Positions 51,809 through 61,330 of a DNA stretch of 64,000 bases are shown here, piece by piece. Origin of the DNA: Thalassotalea_H castellviae. GTDB taxonomy: Bacteria > Pseudomonadota > Gammaproteobacteria > Enterobacterales > Alteromonadaceae. The stretch is from NCBI RefSeq assembly GCF_031846185.1, contig NZ_JAVRIF010000013.1, forward strand, positions 1-64,000, in the 5' to 3' direction. Below the pieces are notes generated by a model. The model ran no database searches. It was not told the DNA's origin and saw only the letters and a list, made by a program, of their open reading frames with translations. Within the stretch, counting starts at the first letter, position 1. The number at the start of each line of letters is the position of its first letter. The position numbers and the translations under genes were made by a program.

Positions 51809-54800
51809 TGAGCACATTAACGAAAGTACCTGAGACAAAAAATCTCGTCGCCCATGAAATTCCTTTAACTGGCATCCACTTAATTGAAGCAAGTGCGGGT
51901 ACTGGCAAAACTCATAATATCACGCGAATATATTTGCGATTGCTCCTTGAAAAAAAATTGACCGTCAAGCAAATTCTCGTTATGACTTTTTCAAAAGACG
52001 CAACTGAAGAGCTTCGTGGTCGTATTGACCAATTAATTCGTTCTACTTTACAACATTGGCAATCACTCTGTTTAAAAGAAGAGTTCTTTATAAACATTGC
52101 TGAAAAAGTTTCTTTTCAAGAAGCAACACACATATTAAAAGAAGCGTTATTGTTTTTAGATGAAGCATCAATTTTTACCATTCATGGATTTTGTAAACGG
52201 GTATTGACCGAGCATGCATTTGCGAGCCAAATTTCATTTAATGCCACCATGGAAGTGGAACAACAAACCGTTGTACTTCAAGCGGTACAAGACTGGTATC
52301 GTCAGTTAGCCAGTGAAGATGAAACAGCTTTTAATCAAGTCATTGCTTTTTGGCCCGTTCCAGAAAGTTTGGTTCGTCACTTTTCAAAAGCCATCAATAA
52401 AAACTGTGAACTTGAGTTAATTGATAGTGAATGGTTAATAGATGAATTTTCTTTAAAAGTTAAAGATGCTTTAACTGATTTGCAAACACACAAAGCATAT
52501 CTTTTTCAATATCTTGTTGATGATAAAAAACCAGAAGTTCAAACTATACGTATTGATGAATATCACCAGTTAATCACCTGGTTAGAAAATGTGATAGCCG
52601 ATCATCAAAACATTGAACAGGCCATGCCTGTGGCTTTCTTTGACGGTCGTCGATTTTCTCGTTCAAAAGTAAAAGCGCAACTTGTTGAAATATTTTCTCG
52701 CCTTAACCTTGTAAAAGAACAAAGTAAAACGCTGTTAGATGATATCGCTAGATTAAAAGCATTATCTATTGTACGAGAAGGTATTTATCGTATTAGGCAG
52801 TCGGTCAAAGAGCAGAAACAACATCTGAATGTGCTCAGTTTTGATGATTTGATCACTTCATTAGCACAAAGGTTGAAACAGAGTAGTCACATTAACAATG
52901 AACTCGCAGATACTTTACTAAAACAATATCCATTTGCCCTTGTCGATGAATTTCAAGATACCGATCCTGAACAATTGTCTATTTTAAAATCATTATATTA
53001 TCACCGACAAACTGACAATTTGACCAGTGGATTAATGATGATCGGGGATCCAAAACAAGCAATTTATGGATTTAGAGGAGGCGATGTATTTGCTTATATG
53101 TCAGCACGACAAGATTGTGATTATCAATGGATTATGGATACCAATTGGCGATCAAGTTGTCAAATGATCACGGGTTACAATCGATTATTTTATGGCGATG
53201 AGTTATCGACTAAAGGTCAAGACGTTTTTGGTTTTAATATTCCTTATCATCCGGTAAAGCCTTCTCCTATGGCTTTAAAACAAGCAAAAGCAAATGAAGC
53301 CAATTTCACTATCTCTGACTCTAATGCAAATGCAGCCTTGCAACTAGTACATTTTGAAAAGCCTGATCAAAAACGTCCAACAACACAGGTGTTTAGAGCT
53401 GAAATGGCAAAATGGTGCGCGAATGAAATCATTCATTTATTAACGGATGAAAAACAATCAGTTGTGGCAAAAGATATCGCCTTATTAGTGCGTGATGCAG
53501 CTGAAGCAAAAGATATTAAATTGGCATTATTTAATGCGGGTTTACCGTCAGTTTATTTAAGTAATCGGACTAATTTATTTCATAGCGTACAAACAAAGCA
53601 GCTATTACAAATTTTTAAGGGAGTGTTATTTTTAGAGAATGAACGTTACTTTGCGGCGGCTTTAACTTGTCCATTATTACCTTATGGCCCTTATGAATTT
53701 TATCAATTACAACAAGATGATCTTGCTTGGCAAGAGATGAAAGTGACTTTTAGTCAATTACGTGAAGAATGGCTCAAGAAGAGCTTTATCACTATGGCAT
53801 TAAAAATGATGCACGATTTGATGGATTTTTCTGGTGAAGATAGTGAACGTAGCATAACGAATTTATTACATCTTTTTGAGATAATTCAAAGTGCCAGCCA
53901 ACGGCATAAACAACCACAAGAATTACTGTATTGGTTTGAACAACAAAGTATTGCAGAATTTCCAGAAGGTGAGAGTGAATTACGATTAGAAAGTGAAGAG
54001 AACCTCATTCGTATCATGACTCAACATAGTTCTAAAGGGTTAGAATACCCTATAGTGTTTATTCCATTTGCAACTCGACACAACAACCCATTAACCTTTG
54101 GGAAACAAGCGGTACAATTGATTGAATCCCATGACGAAAATGGCAACTTATCTGTCAGTTTGTCTGGCTCTGCCCAAGCTAAAAAATCGATGGCAGATGA
54201 AGCTTATGCAGAAAGCATTCGTTTATTATACGTGGCGATCACTCGCGCAGGGAAACGTTGTTATGTATTGTCTACACCATTTGAAAATAGTCATCTTTCG
54301 CCATTAGGTTTATGTTGTAAATGGCAAAAAGAAACCAATATTCCACAAGCATTAAAAACATTATCACAAGAGCCTTCGCAAAGTATTGGTTTGACTTTGG
54401 TCGATACTGATATTGAAACTTTGGTTTATCAAGCAAAACAAAGTTCTGATACATTAGGTCAAGTCAGTCAGTTCAAAGGACGAATCGAACGAGATTGGTG
54501 GTTAAGTTCATTTACCGGGTTAAGTCGTAACATCCGAGATATAGGAGTTTCACTCCCCGACAGAGACAATGATAGTTTAACAACTGATCAGCCGTTAGAG
54601 AGCTCACCTTATCAAGATTTACTTAGATTTACTTTAGCTAAAGGCGCTCAAACGGGTAATTTATTGCATGATATCTTTGAACATTTATCTTTTTCACACC
54701 CTGATTGGTCTAAAAGTATCAAATGGCCAATGGTTAAATATGGCGATTTACCATCCGGTTTTTCCACAGACGATCTGACTTTTTGGTTACAACAAACCTT

Positions 54801-55431
54801 ACATACGCCGTTAAGTGAAAGTTTAACTTTATCAGATGTTTCTAATGATCATTGTTTAAAAGAGGTTGAGTTTTATTTTCCATTAAAACAATCATCAACA
54901 AGACAATTAGCGCAAATTTTAAAGAATCATCGCCAAACTTCACCGTATGGTGTCTTAGAAAACACCTTGATAAATTTGCCAAACTTTACTCAGCTAAAAG
55001 GCATGATGCATGGTTTTATCGATTTGATTTTTGAGCACCAAGGCAAATATTATCTAGGTGATTACAAATCAAATTACTTAGGGGATAACTACCTAGATTA
55101 TCAAAATGAAGCTCTACAAAATGATATTGTCAAACATCATTATGATTTACAGTATTTAATCTATTCGCTGGCCTTACATCGTTATTTACGTGTCACCCTG
55201 ACAGATTACCAGCCGAAACGTGATTTTGGTGGTGTTTATTATTTGTATTTACGAGGCATGACTAATGAAGAACAACATAAAAACTGCGGAGTTTATTACC
55301 GTCAAATTTCAGCGCAGGAATTAGAAAGTTTAGATAACTTATTTGCCGGCGTTCAATCAACGCATGAGCCATTAGTCAATAAACCTGATTTGTCTTTAGA
55401 AAAAAACGAGCAACTCCATGAAAATGAATAA
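51808..55431 (+). CDS. recB: Exodeoxyribonuclease V subunit beta, RecB
   Basis: The 1207-residue protein has UvrD-type helicase motifs: EASAGTGKTHNITR (Walker A), VDEFQDTDPEQ (Walker B), GDPKQAIYGFRGGD, and RLLYVAITRA. The C-terminal nuclease domain has GFIDLIFEHQGKYYLGDYKS with the catalytic Asp and Lys. It is the 3'-5' helicase and the nuclease of RecBCD. It overlaps both neighbours. Confidence 0.96.
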   Translation: MSTLTKVPETKNLVAHEIPLTGIHLIEASAGTGKTHNITRIYLRLLLEKKLTVKQILVMTFSKDATEELRGRIDQLIRSTLQHWQSLCLKEEFFINIAEKVSFQEATHILKEALLFLDEASIFTIHGFCKRVLTEHAFASQISFNATMEVEQQTVVLQAVQDWYRQLASEDETAFNQVIAFWPVPESLVRHFSKAINKNCELELIDSEWLIDEFSLKVKDALTDLQTHKAYLFQYLVDDKKPEVQTIRIDEYHQLITWLENVIADHQNIEQAMPVAFFDGRRFSRSKVKAQLVEIFSRLNLVKEQSKTLLDDIARLKALSIVREGIYRIRQSVKEQKQHLNVLSFDDLITSLAQRLKQSSHINNELADTLLKQYPFALVDEFQDTDPEQLSILKSLYYHRQTDNLTSGLMMIGDPKQAIYGFRGGDVFAYMSARQDCDYQWIMDTNWRSSCQMITGYNRLFYGDELSTKGQDVFGFNIPYHPVKPSPMALKQAKANEANFTISDSNANAALQLVHFEKPDQKRPTTQVFRAEMAKWCANEIIHLLTDEKQSVVAKDIALLVRDAAEAKDIKLALFNAGLPSVYLSNRTNLFHSVQTKQLLQIFKGVLFLENERYFAAALTCPLLPYGPYEFYQLQQDDLAWQEMKVTFSQLREEWLKKSFITMALKMMHDLMDFSGEDSERSITNLLHLFEIIQSASQRHKQPQELLYWFEQQSIAEFPEGESELRLESEENLIRIMTQHSSKGLEYPIVFIPFATRHNNPLTFGKQAVQLIESHDENGNLSVSLSGSAQAKKSMADEAYAESIRLLYVAITRAGKRCYVLSTPFENSHLSPLGLCCKWQKETNIPQALKTLSQEPSQSIGLTLVDTDIETLVYQAKQSSDTLGQVSQFKGRIERDWWLSSFTGLSRNIRDIGVSLPDRDNDSLTTDQPLESSPYQDLLRFTLAKGAQTGNLLHDIFEHLSFSHPDWSKSIKWPMVKYGDLPSGFSTDDLTFWLQQTLHTPLSESLTLSDVSNDHCLKEVEFYFPLKQSSTRQLAQILKNHRQTSPYGVLENTLINLPNFTQLKGMMHGFIDLIFEHQGKYYLGDYKSNYLGDNYLDYQNEALQNDIVKHHYDLQYLIYSLALHRYLRVTLTDYQPKRDFGGVYYLYLRGMTNEEQHKNCGVYYRQISAQELESLDNLFAGVQSTHEPLVNKPDLSLEKNEQLHENE

Positions 55432-57406
55432 TCCCGAGACAACAGTGTACCTTCCTTATTGCCGCTTTATCGAATTACAAAAGCAAATTTATGATGTTGA
55501 AGCCATAGATTACTTTTTAGCCAAACAATTTACCGAACTCCTGATCAACCGATTGGTTAAAACTCAGACTGCTGTAGAGAATAAAACGGACAAGCAGTGT
55601 TGTGATGTGTTATTTCACTTATTGCTCGCTTTAAGTGTTAGCCTTAGACAAGGGCACAGTTGCTTGCCTATAAATAAAATAGCACAGCAACGTTTAGGTT
55701 ATCATTGTGATAATACAGGTGTCGTGAGTCATCAAGGTTTCCAGTTTCCTGAGCTTGCTTACCTTAATGAACTCCTGGTAGGTTTAAACATAGGTGAACA
55801 ACAAGAACAAGGTATAGTTTTTCATCATAACAACCTTTACTTACGCCGTTATTTTCTTTTTGAACAACAAATTATTGCCTTTTTAGCTCAGCATCAATCA
55901 TTATCTGATCAAGAGCATTTACCACAATCAACCGATATAATCGCGTGTTTAGATTTACTTTTTCCGGATGAAAATAACGAGCCAGCCAATCAGATAGATT
56001 GGCAAAAAGTTGCCGTCGCGAATGCCTTAAATAAATCATTTTCAATCATTGCAGGTGGTCCAGGTACAGGTAAAACCTATACGGTAACAAAATTATTAGC
56101 GGCGATAATACTTTTAAAAACACCGCAATCGCTCAATATATCGCTGGTCGCGCCAACGGGAAAAGCGGCACAACGATTAAGTGAATCTATTAATCAAGCA
56201 AAAGCTGGCTTCAGCGCTTTATTACCCGAACATGTTTTAGCGAGTATTCCAACGGAAACAAAAACTATCCACCGTTTATTAGGTGTAATTCCCAACAGCC
56301 CAAATTTTAGACATCACCAAGACAATCTATTAAATATAGATGTGCTATTAATCGATGAAGTTTCTATGGTCGATTTGCCACTAATGGCGAGAATTTTTAG
56401 AGCACTGCCCAAACACTGTCAGGTTATTTTATTAGGTGATGCTCAACAGTTACCATCGGTTGCTGCTGGTAGCGTTTTATCCGATCTAACACCAAATAAA
56501 CAGGCGCAATTTAGTGCAAGTAATCGCCAATACTTAGAAAAAGTTACCGGCATTGCAAATTTACCGGTAAGTAAAAGGTATCCAGCTGATCATTTAACCT
56601 ATTTAACACATAGTCGACGTTTTGATGGTAAAGGTGGTATCGGCGTGTTAGCTCAATTAGTAATCTCTGGTGATAGTGAACAAAGTTGGCAATTGTTACA
56701 AGCAGCGAAAAAAGGCAGTCAATCTCAGCTTATGTTTGTTGATGAATGTAATTTTTCGACATTAAAAGATAACTGGTTTAATGACATGGTAGAGCAATAC
56801 TACCGCCCCTTAAGCCAAGCCACATCAATTGAACAAGCATTTCATCTTTTATCAACATTTCGTTTTTTAGCCGCCACGCGTCAAGGTGATACGGGTGTTG
56901 AAACGATAAACTTGTTGATTGAGTCAACATTATTTCCGTCATTATTTTCATTTTCGTCTGTGAGTCGTAGCAATACGAGACATTACGTTAAACCCCAAAA
57001 TACCCTTTATCATGCTAAACCCATTATGATCAATGAAAATGATTATAGCTTGGGTTTGTACAATGGCGATATTGGCATGATATGGAAAAACGAAAAAGGC
57101 CACTTGATGGCTTATTTTGAACAACAAAATGGCCAATATAAACAAATATTACCTAGTCGTTTACCTCAATTTGAGACGGTTTATGCCATGACAATTCACA
57201 AAACTCAAGGCAGCGAATTTGAACATGTTGCTTTATTATTACCCACTAATACAGATAATCAATTATTAACCCGCGAACTTTTATATACTGGCATTACACG
57301 AGCGAAAGCTAAAATCACCATACAGAGTAATAAAGCTGTTTGGTATCAAGGTGTTGAAAGTCAAGTTTCTCGTTATTCCGGTATTCAACTTCACGTAAAT
57401 AATTAA
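55418..57406 (+). CDS. recD: Exodeoxyribonuclease V subunit alpha, RecD
   Basis: The 662-residue superfamily 1B helicase has Walker A AGGPGTGKTYTV, LIDEVSMVDLPLM, LGDAQQLPSVAAGSV and a C-terminal TIHKTQGSEF with GITRAKAKI. It is the 5'-3' helicase of RecBCD. The start overlaps recB by 14 bases. Order is recC-recB-recD without the ptrA found between recC and recB in E. coli. Confidence 0.96.
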   Translation: MKMNNPETTVYLPYCRFIELQKQIYDVEAIDYFLAKQFTELLINRLVKTQTAVENKTDKQCCDVLFHLLLALSVSLRQGHSCLPINKIAQQRLGYHCDNTGVVSHQGFQFPELAYLNELLVGLNIGEQQEQGIVFHHNNLYLRRYFLFEQQIIAFLAQHQSLSDQEHLPQSTDIIACLDLLFPDENNEPANQIDWQKVAVANALNKSFSIIAGGPGTGKTYTVTKLLAAIILLKTPQSLNISLVAPTGKAAQRLSESINQAKAGFSALLPEHVLASIPTETKTIHRLLGVIPNSPNFRHHQDNLLNIDVLLIDEVSMVDLPLMARIFRALPKHCQVILLGDAQQLPSVAAGSVLSDLTPNKQAQFSASNRQYLEKVTGIANLPVSKRYPADHLTYLTHSRRFDGKGGIGVLAQLVISGDSEQSWQLLQAAKKGSQSQLMFVDECNFSTLKDNWFNDMVEQYYRPLSQATSIEQAFHLLSTFRFLAATRQGDTGVETINLLIESTLFPSLFSFSSVSRSNTRHYVKPQNTLYHAKPIMINENDYSLGLYNGDIGMIWKNEKGHLMAYFEQQNGQYKQILPSRLPQFETVYAMTIHKTQGSEFEHVALLLPTNTDNQLLTRELLYTGITRAKAKITIQSNKAVWYQGVESQVSRYSGIQLHVNN

Positions 57407-57424
57407 CGGTAAATTAGTATAAAA

Positions 57425-57970
57425 ATGAAATTAGAATCGATAGATAAAAACACGTACAGACAACGACTTAATCGAATTATTATTGGCTTTATCGTTACCT
57501 TAACAATATTGTCCGTTGCTTATGGCGCTGCCTTAATAATAATTTTTACGGAAATCTTGTCACAACCTGAAATGAATGAAGGTATGACTAATGCTACCAG
57601 TAATTTTAAATACAATTTAGCCGGTGTTATTTTAGCCTTATTAAGTTGTGCGGCCTTGCTTAATTTTTTAAAAACCACCACATTTTTCAAAGAAATTTAT
57701 TATGTGTGGCAATTAAAGCAAATCCACAACTTAATTTATCGTAAACTTAAAAAAATTAAAGCCGCGGCTTTTGACAAAAATGATGAAAAAGCTATGGTTA
57801 TTTTATATTTCTATTACACCAGTTTACTTCAAGTGTATGTACTTGATGATAATACTCTGACACTATCATCAGTAAAACTTGAACAACAAAAATTAAATGA
57901 GTTACTGTTAGAAAAAGACAAATCAATAAATGTAGCGGAGTTTGATAAACAACTAATTGCTATGTTTTAA
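57425..57970 (+). CDS. DUF3087 family membrane protein
   Basis: The 181-residue protein has two membrane segments (about 18-42 and 66-85) and the DUF3087 pattern: IDKNTYRQRLNRIIIG at the start, YVWQLKQIHNLIYRKLKKI after the second segment. Function unknown. It follows recD by 18 bases and may be co-transcribed. Confidence 0.85.
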   Translation: MKLESIDKNTYRQRLNRIIIGFIVTLTILSVAYGAALIIIFTEILSQPEMNEGMTNATSNFKYNLAGVILALLSCAALLNFLKTTTFFKEIYYVWQLKQIHNLIYRKLKKIKAAAFDKNDEKAMVILYFYYTSLLQVYVLDDNTLTLSSVKLEQQKLNELLLEKDKSINVAEFDKQLIAMF

Positions 57971-58005
57971 CGCTAATGAACAATAAATAAACTGAGGGAA
58001 CTATC

Positions 58006-58392
58006 ATGATAGGTTACGTGACATTAGGTACAAATGACCTGAAAAGAGCTGTCGACTTTTATGATCAACTTTTTGCCACCATTGGTGCAGGACGTTTTAT
58101 GGAAACCGATCAATTTGTTGCTTGGACCACGGCCCCCGATCAACCGGGAATTTCAGTAACTTTACCTTTTGATGGCCAACCTGCCACCGTTGGGAACGGT
58201 AATATGGTTGCTATTGCCATGGATTCACCTGAAAAAGTTGATGCTTTTTATAAAAAAGCAATTGAACTTGGTGCTACCTGTGAAGGAGAACCAGGACCAA
58301 GGGGGGAGATGACAGGCTTTTATGCGGGGTATTTTCGTGATTTAGATGGTAATAAACTTAACGCGTTTCATTTTGTTATGCCTAGTCAATGA
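58006..58392 (+). CDS. VOC family protein
   Basis: The 128-residue protein has vicinal oxygen chelate motifs: IGYVTLGTNDLKRAVDFYD at the start, and YFRDLDGNKLNAFHF at the end. Glyoxalase-like proteins of this subgroup are numerous and mostly unassigned. It lies 35 bases after the DUF3087 gene. Unlike the VOC protein at 6.9 kb, it has the classic C-terminal F-x-D-P/L-D-G-N with metal-binding potential. Confidence 0.87.
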   Translation: MIGYVTLGTNDLKRAVDFYDQLFATIGAGRFMETDQFVAWTTAPDQPGISVTLPFDGQPATVGNGNMVAIAMDSPEKVDAFYKKAIELGATCEGEPGPRGEMTGFYAGYFRDLDGNKLNAFHFVMPSQ

Positions 58393-58444
58393 TCATCAAA
58401 CGACATTAAAAAGCGTTAAAATATAAATATTATCAAGGAATTTT

Positions 58445-58705
58445 ATGAAGAAATTGAAAAATGAAGCGGCCTTATTAAAAAAAGCCATTGAGATAGGCGA
58501 AAAGTATGCCATCAACCGTGGTTATAAAGGCTTCTCAGCGACAAATGCCGCTAAAGATAAAGTAGAAAGTCTATATCGTTTATTAGTCAATGATAAAATG
58601 GTTCATCCACTGCCCACTGACAATGAAGATCTGCAAAGCATGAAGCATAAGCTTGCGATTTGGATCTCAAAACAATTACCTGAAGGTCATGAGTTACTTA
58701 AATAA
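58445..58705 (+). CDS. DUF5062 family protein
   Basis: The 86-residue protein is rich in Lys and helix, and matches DUF5062 in size and sequence (KKAIEIGEKYAINRGYKGFS, HKLAIWISKQLPEGHELL). The family is found in marine gammaproteobacteria and has no known function. AAGGAA upstream supports the start. Confidence 0.85.
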   Translation: MKKLKNEAALLKKAIEIGEKYAINRGYKGFSATNAAKDKVESLYRLLVNDKMVHPLPTDNEDLQSMKHKLAIWISKQLPEGHELLK

Positions 58706-58725
58706 CTGTTGTTAAGTTTTCACAT

Positions 58726-58755
58726 AAAACATGACTTAATGTTAAGGCATGTTTT
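58726..58755. terminator. Bidirectional terminator between DUF5062 gene and crotonase gene
   Basis: AAAACATG-A-CTTA (58726 onward) pairs with TAAG-G-CATGTTTT (to 58754) with one mismatch. It has A and T runs and lies between convergent genes. Confidence 0.75.
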
Positions 58756-58795
58756 AGCCGTGATCGCATATTTTCGTTGCGTTTAAGTTATAGTG

Positions 58796-59605
58796 TTACC
58801 ACTTCATTCTTGCTTTAAAGGGTTTTTGCTTGGTTTTATCGTGTGTCTGGTTATAAGATTTTATTTTATAGTTTTTGCCAAAAAGTACTTTAATTTGATA
58901 TAAGGTTTCCCGAGCAAGCGCCGATCTAGCAGAACCCCACCAACTCTTGTTATAGAGTTTTTTACAAGCTGACACGGAATCTGGTGAAAATTGAGAAATA
59001 TCGTTAGCGAGTTTAGTCGCGGCTTGTAGCGGATCAGGAGACACTTTTGTTAATAATCCTAAATTTAATGCTTCTTCACCAGAAATAATTTTAGCCGTCA
59101 TAGCTAATTCTTTGGCGATATCTAATCGTACTAACTCCCTTAATGCTAATGTGCCTCCCATATCAGGTATTAATCCCCATTTTGCTTCCATAATTGACAT
59201 AGAAGCATCAGGGGTGGCAATGCGAAAATCACCACCAAAAGCAATTTGCATTCCTGCTCCCCAACATCGCCCCTGTATAGCAAAAATGACTGGTACGGCT
59301 AATTTACGCCAGCCGGTCGATACTTTCTGTGCGTTATTCGAATGTCCAGGTAAGCACTTCAATAATAATCTTATCGCTTTCTGCGGTGATTTAAATAAAG
59401 ATTTCACGTCAATGCCAGAACAAAAGTCTTCTCCTTTACCTGAAACAATTACGGCTCTGATACTTGTGTCTTTATCGATACGTTTAATGACATGATTTAA
59501 TTCATTAAACGTCGTCATATCAATAGCGTTGTGTTTTTCAGGGCGCGATAAAGTAACAAAAGCAATGTTATTGTTAACTTGAAAATCAATATTTATATAA
59601 TTCAT
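58796..59605 (-). CDS. Crotonase/enoyl-CoA hydratase family protein
   Basis: The 269-residue protein has the crotonase signature: TLSRPEKHNAIDMTTFNEL, VSGKGEDFCSGIDVKSL (oxyanion-hole region), and GRCWGAGMQIAFGGDFRIA, with ESIM-like EAKWGLIPDMGG giving the second catalytic Glu region. Its exact acyl-CoA substrate is unknown. It is a single gene, divergent from the isoaspartyl peptidase gene. Confidence 0.9.
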   Translation of the reverse strand: MNYINIDFQVNNNIAFVTLSRPEKHNAIDMTTFNELNHVIKRIDKDTSIRAVIVSGKGEDFCSGIDVKSLFKSPQKAIRLLLKCLPGHSNNAQKVSTGWRKLAVPVIFAIQGRCWGAGMQIAFGGDFRIATPDASMSIMEAKWGLIPDMGGTLALRELVRLDIAKELAMTAKIISGEEALNLGLLTKVSPDPLQAATKLANDISQFSPDSVSACKKLYNKSWWGSARSALARETLYQIKVLFGKNYKIKSYNQTHDKTKQKPFKARMKW

Positions 59606-59791
59606 TTTGACTCTTTAATTGTCGTTGCAATAATTCATAACTGGTTTGACCAGAGTGTTCACTGTATCAAATATTATTCAACAGTCTAGGTTTTAATCAA
59701 CAAATGTTAAAAGAAGAAATAGAGTTACTCTTGCATTGCGTTGACATTTCTTGCACATTGTATTGATGCGAAATAATCCAGAATTAAAATT

Positions 59792-60838
59792 ATGATAAAA
59801 ACAAAAATCAACAAAAAAGTACTAGTCAGTCTGTCTTTTATTTTCTCATCACAAGTTAGTTTATTACACGCTGAAGAAGCGCCTTTTGCTATCGCAATAC
59901 ACGGGGGAGCTGGGGCAATACAGCAAAGTAAAATGACCCCTTCGTTACGCAAAGCCTATGAATCTAAATTAATCGAAGCGGTTTCAGCGGGATACCAATT
60001 ATTAGCCCAAGGAAAATCAAGCCAACAAGCTATCATCGCGGCCATTCAAATTATGGAAGCTTCACCTCTTTTTAACGCTGGAAAAGGAGCGGTCTATACG
60101 TTTGATGGCAAGCATGAGTTAGACGCCTCAATTATGAATGGTAAAACACTTAATGCTGGTGCCGTATCAGGGGTGACAACGGTTAAAAGTCCGATTGCGT
60201 TAGCGGAAAAAATCATGGAAGAATCTGTTCATGTCATGCTAAGTGGCGAAGGTGCAGAGCAGTTTGCAAAAAATAAAGGCTTACCGCTAGTGGATAATAG
60301 TTATTTTAACACTGAGCATCGTTATAAAGCGTTATTAAAAGCAAAGAAAAAATTAATCGAAAAAGAACAAGAGTTAAAAGACTTCCAAGCTGCACATCAA
60401 TCATTACCTATACAATATAAGGTTGGCACTGTCGGTGCTGTGGCACTTGATAAAGCAGGGAACCTTACAGCAGGAACCTCAACAGGTGGTATGACGGCAA
60501 AACGATTTGGCAGAATTGGTGATGCTCCAATCATTGGCGCTGGAACTTATGCTAATAATGACAGTTGTGCTGTTTCTGCTACGGGTCATGGTGAATATTT
60601 TATTCGATATCATGTTGCGGCTGATATCTGCGCTCGTGTTCAATACCAAAAGATCCCACTAGCTAAAGCGGCTGATATTGTCGTTAATCAAGTGTTAGTT
60701 GAAGCAGGTGGCTCAGGTGGGGTAATTGCTATCGACGCAAAAGGAAACATTACTATGCCGTTCAATAGTGAAGGTATGTACCGTGCGAGTATGTCTTCTA
60801 TTGGCCCATCATTTGTTGGAATATTTCATCATGAATAA
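59792..60838 (+). CDS. Isoaspartyl peptidase/type III L-asparaginase, exported
   Basis: The 348-residue Ntn-hydrolase has a signal peptide (to about Ala27), FAIAIHGGAGAI, and the autoproteolysis site GTVGAVALD with nucleophile Thr213; GAGTYANND and GHGEYFIR follow. The precursor should split before Thr213 into alpha and beta chains. It removes N-terminal isoaspartyl residues or deamidates asparagine. Periplasmic forms are less usual than cytoplasmic ones. Its stop overlaps the start of the next gene. Confidence 0.92.
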   Translation: MIKTKINKKVLVSLSFIFSSQVSLLHAEEAPFAIAIHGGAGAIQQSKMTPSLRKAYESKLIEAVSAGYQLLAQGKSSQQAIIAAIQIMEASPLFNAGKGAVYTFDGKHELDASIMNGKTLNAGAVSGVTTVKSPIALAEKIMEESVHVMLSGEGAEQFAKNKGLPLVDNSYFNTEHRYKALLKAKKKLIEKEQELKDFQAAHQSLPIQYKVGTVGAVALDKAGNLTAGTSTGGMTAKRFGRIGDAPIIGAGTYANNDSCAVSATGHGEYFIRYHVAADICARVQYQKIPLAKAADIVVNQVLVEAGGSGGVIAIDAKGNITMPFNSEGMYRASMSSIGPSFVGIFHHE

Positions 60839-61313
60839 ATTGTTAATCTCTTCAGCGTTATTACTATTATCTGGCTGCTCAGACAATGTCGGCGATGTTA
60901 GTTTAGGTTGGTTTACTACAAAAGATGTAAAAATTGAAGCCGTTAAAGATCCTAAACTCAATGGCGTGACCTGTCATATCAGTCATATTGAAGGTAATTT
61001 AGATTTGGCTGACCCGTCTGATATGAGTATAGCTTGTCGGCAAACTGGAGCAATTACCGGTCAAGAAATTAGCTCAATCGATAAATCAAAAAATGGTGAG
61101 ATCGTTTTTAAAGAGTCTAAAAGTATCCTTTTCAAAAGTTTAAAAATCAGGCGGATTTATGATGTTGAGAATCAAACGTTAATTTATTTATCGTATTCAA
61201 CAAAAGAATCAAGCGGTAGTCACCACCATTCTTTATCTACGGTTCCGTTATATCAAACAGCTGCTTGGCAAGAACTACAGCTTGCCAATAAATCAACGCC
61301 GGTTAAAAATTAA
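60831..61313 (+). CDS. CreA-like lipoprotein
   Basis: From ATG 60831 (overlapping the previous stop by 8 bases) the product has 160 residues. It has a lipoprotein signal with lipobox LSGC at 13-16, and the CreA family pattern: VSLGWFTTKDVKIEAVKDPK, GVTCHISHIEGNLDLADPSD and CRQTG. CreA is a conserved periplasmic protein of unknown role; the lipobox is unlike E. coli CreA, which has an ordinary signal peptide. The frame is open upstream but the ATG with the lipobox is the clear start. Confidence 0.85.
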   Translation: MNKLLISSALLLLSGCSDNVGDVSLGWFTTKDVKIEAVKDPKLNGVTCHISHIEGNLDLADPSDMSIACRQTGAITGQEISSIDKSKNGEIVFKESKSILFKSLKIRRIYDVENQTLIYLSYSTKESSGSHHHSLSTVPLYQTAAWQELQLANKSTPVKN

Positions 61314-61330
61314 TATCGTCAATTACTTTT

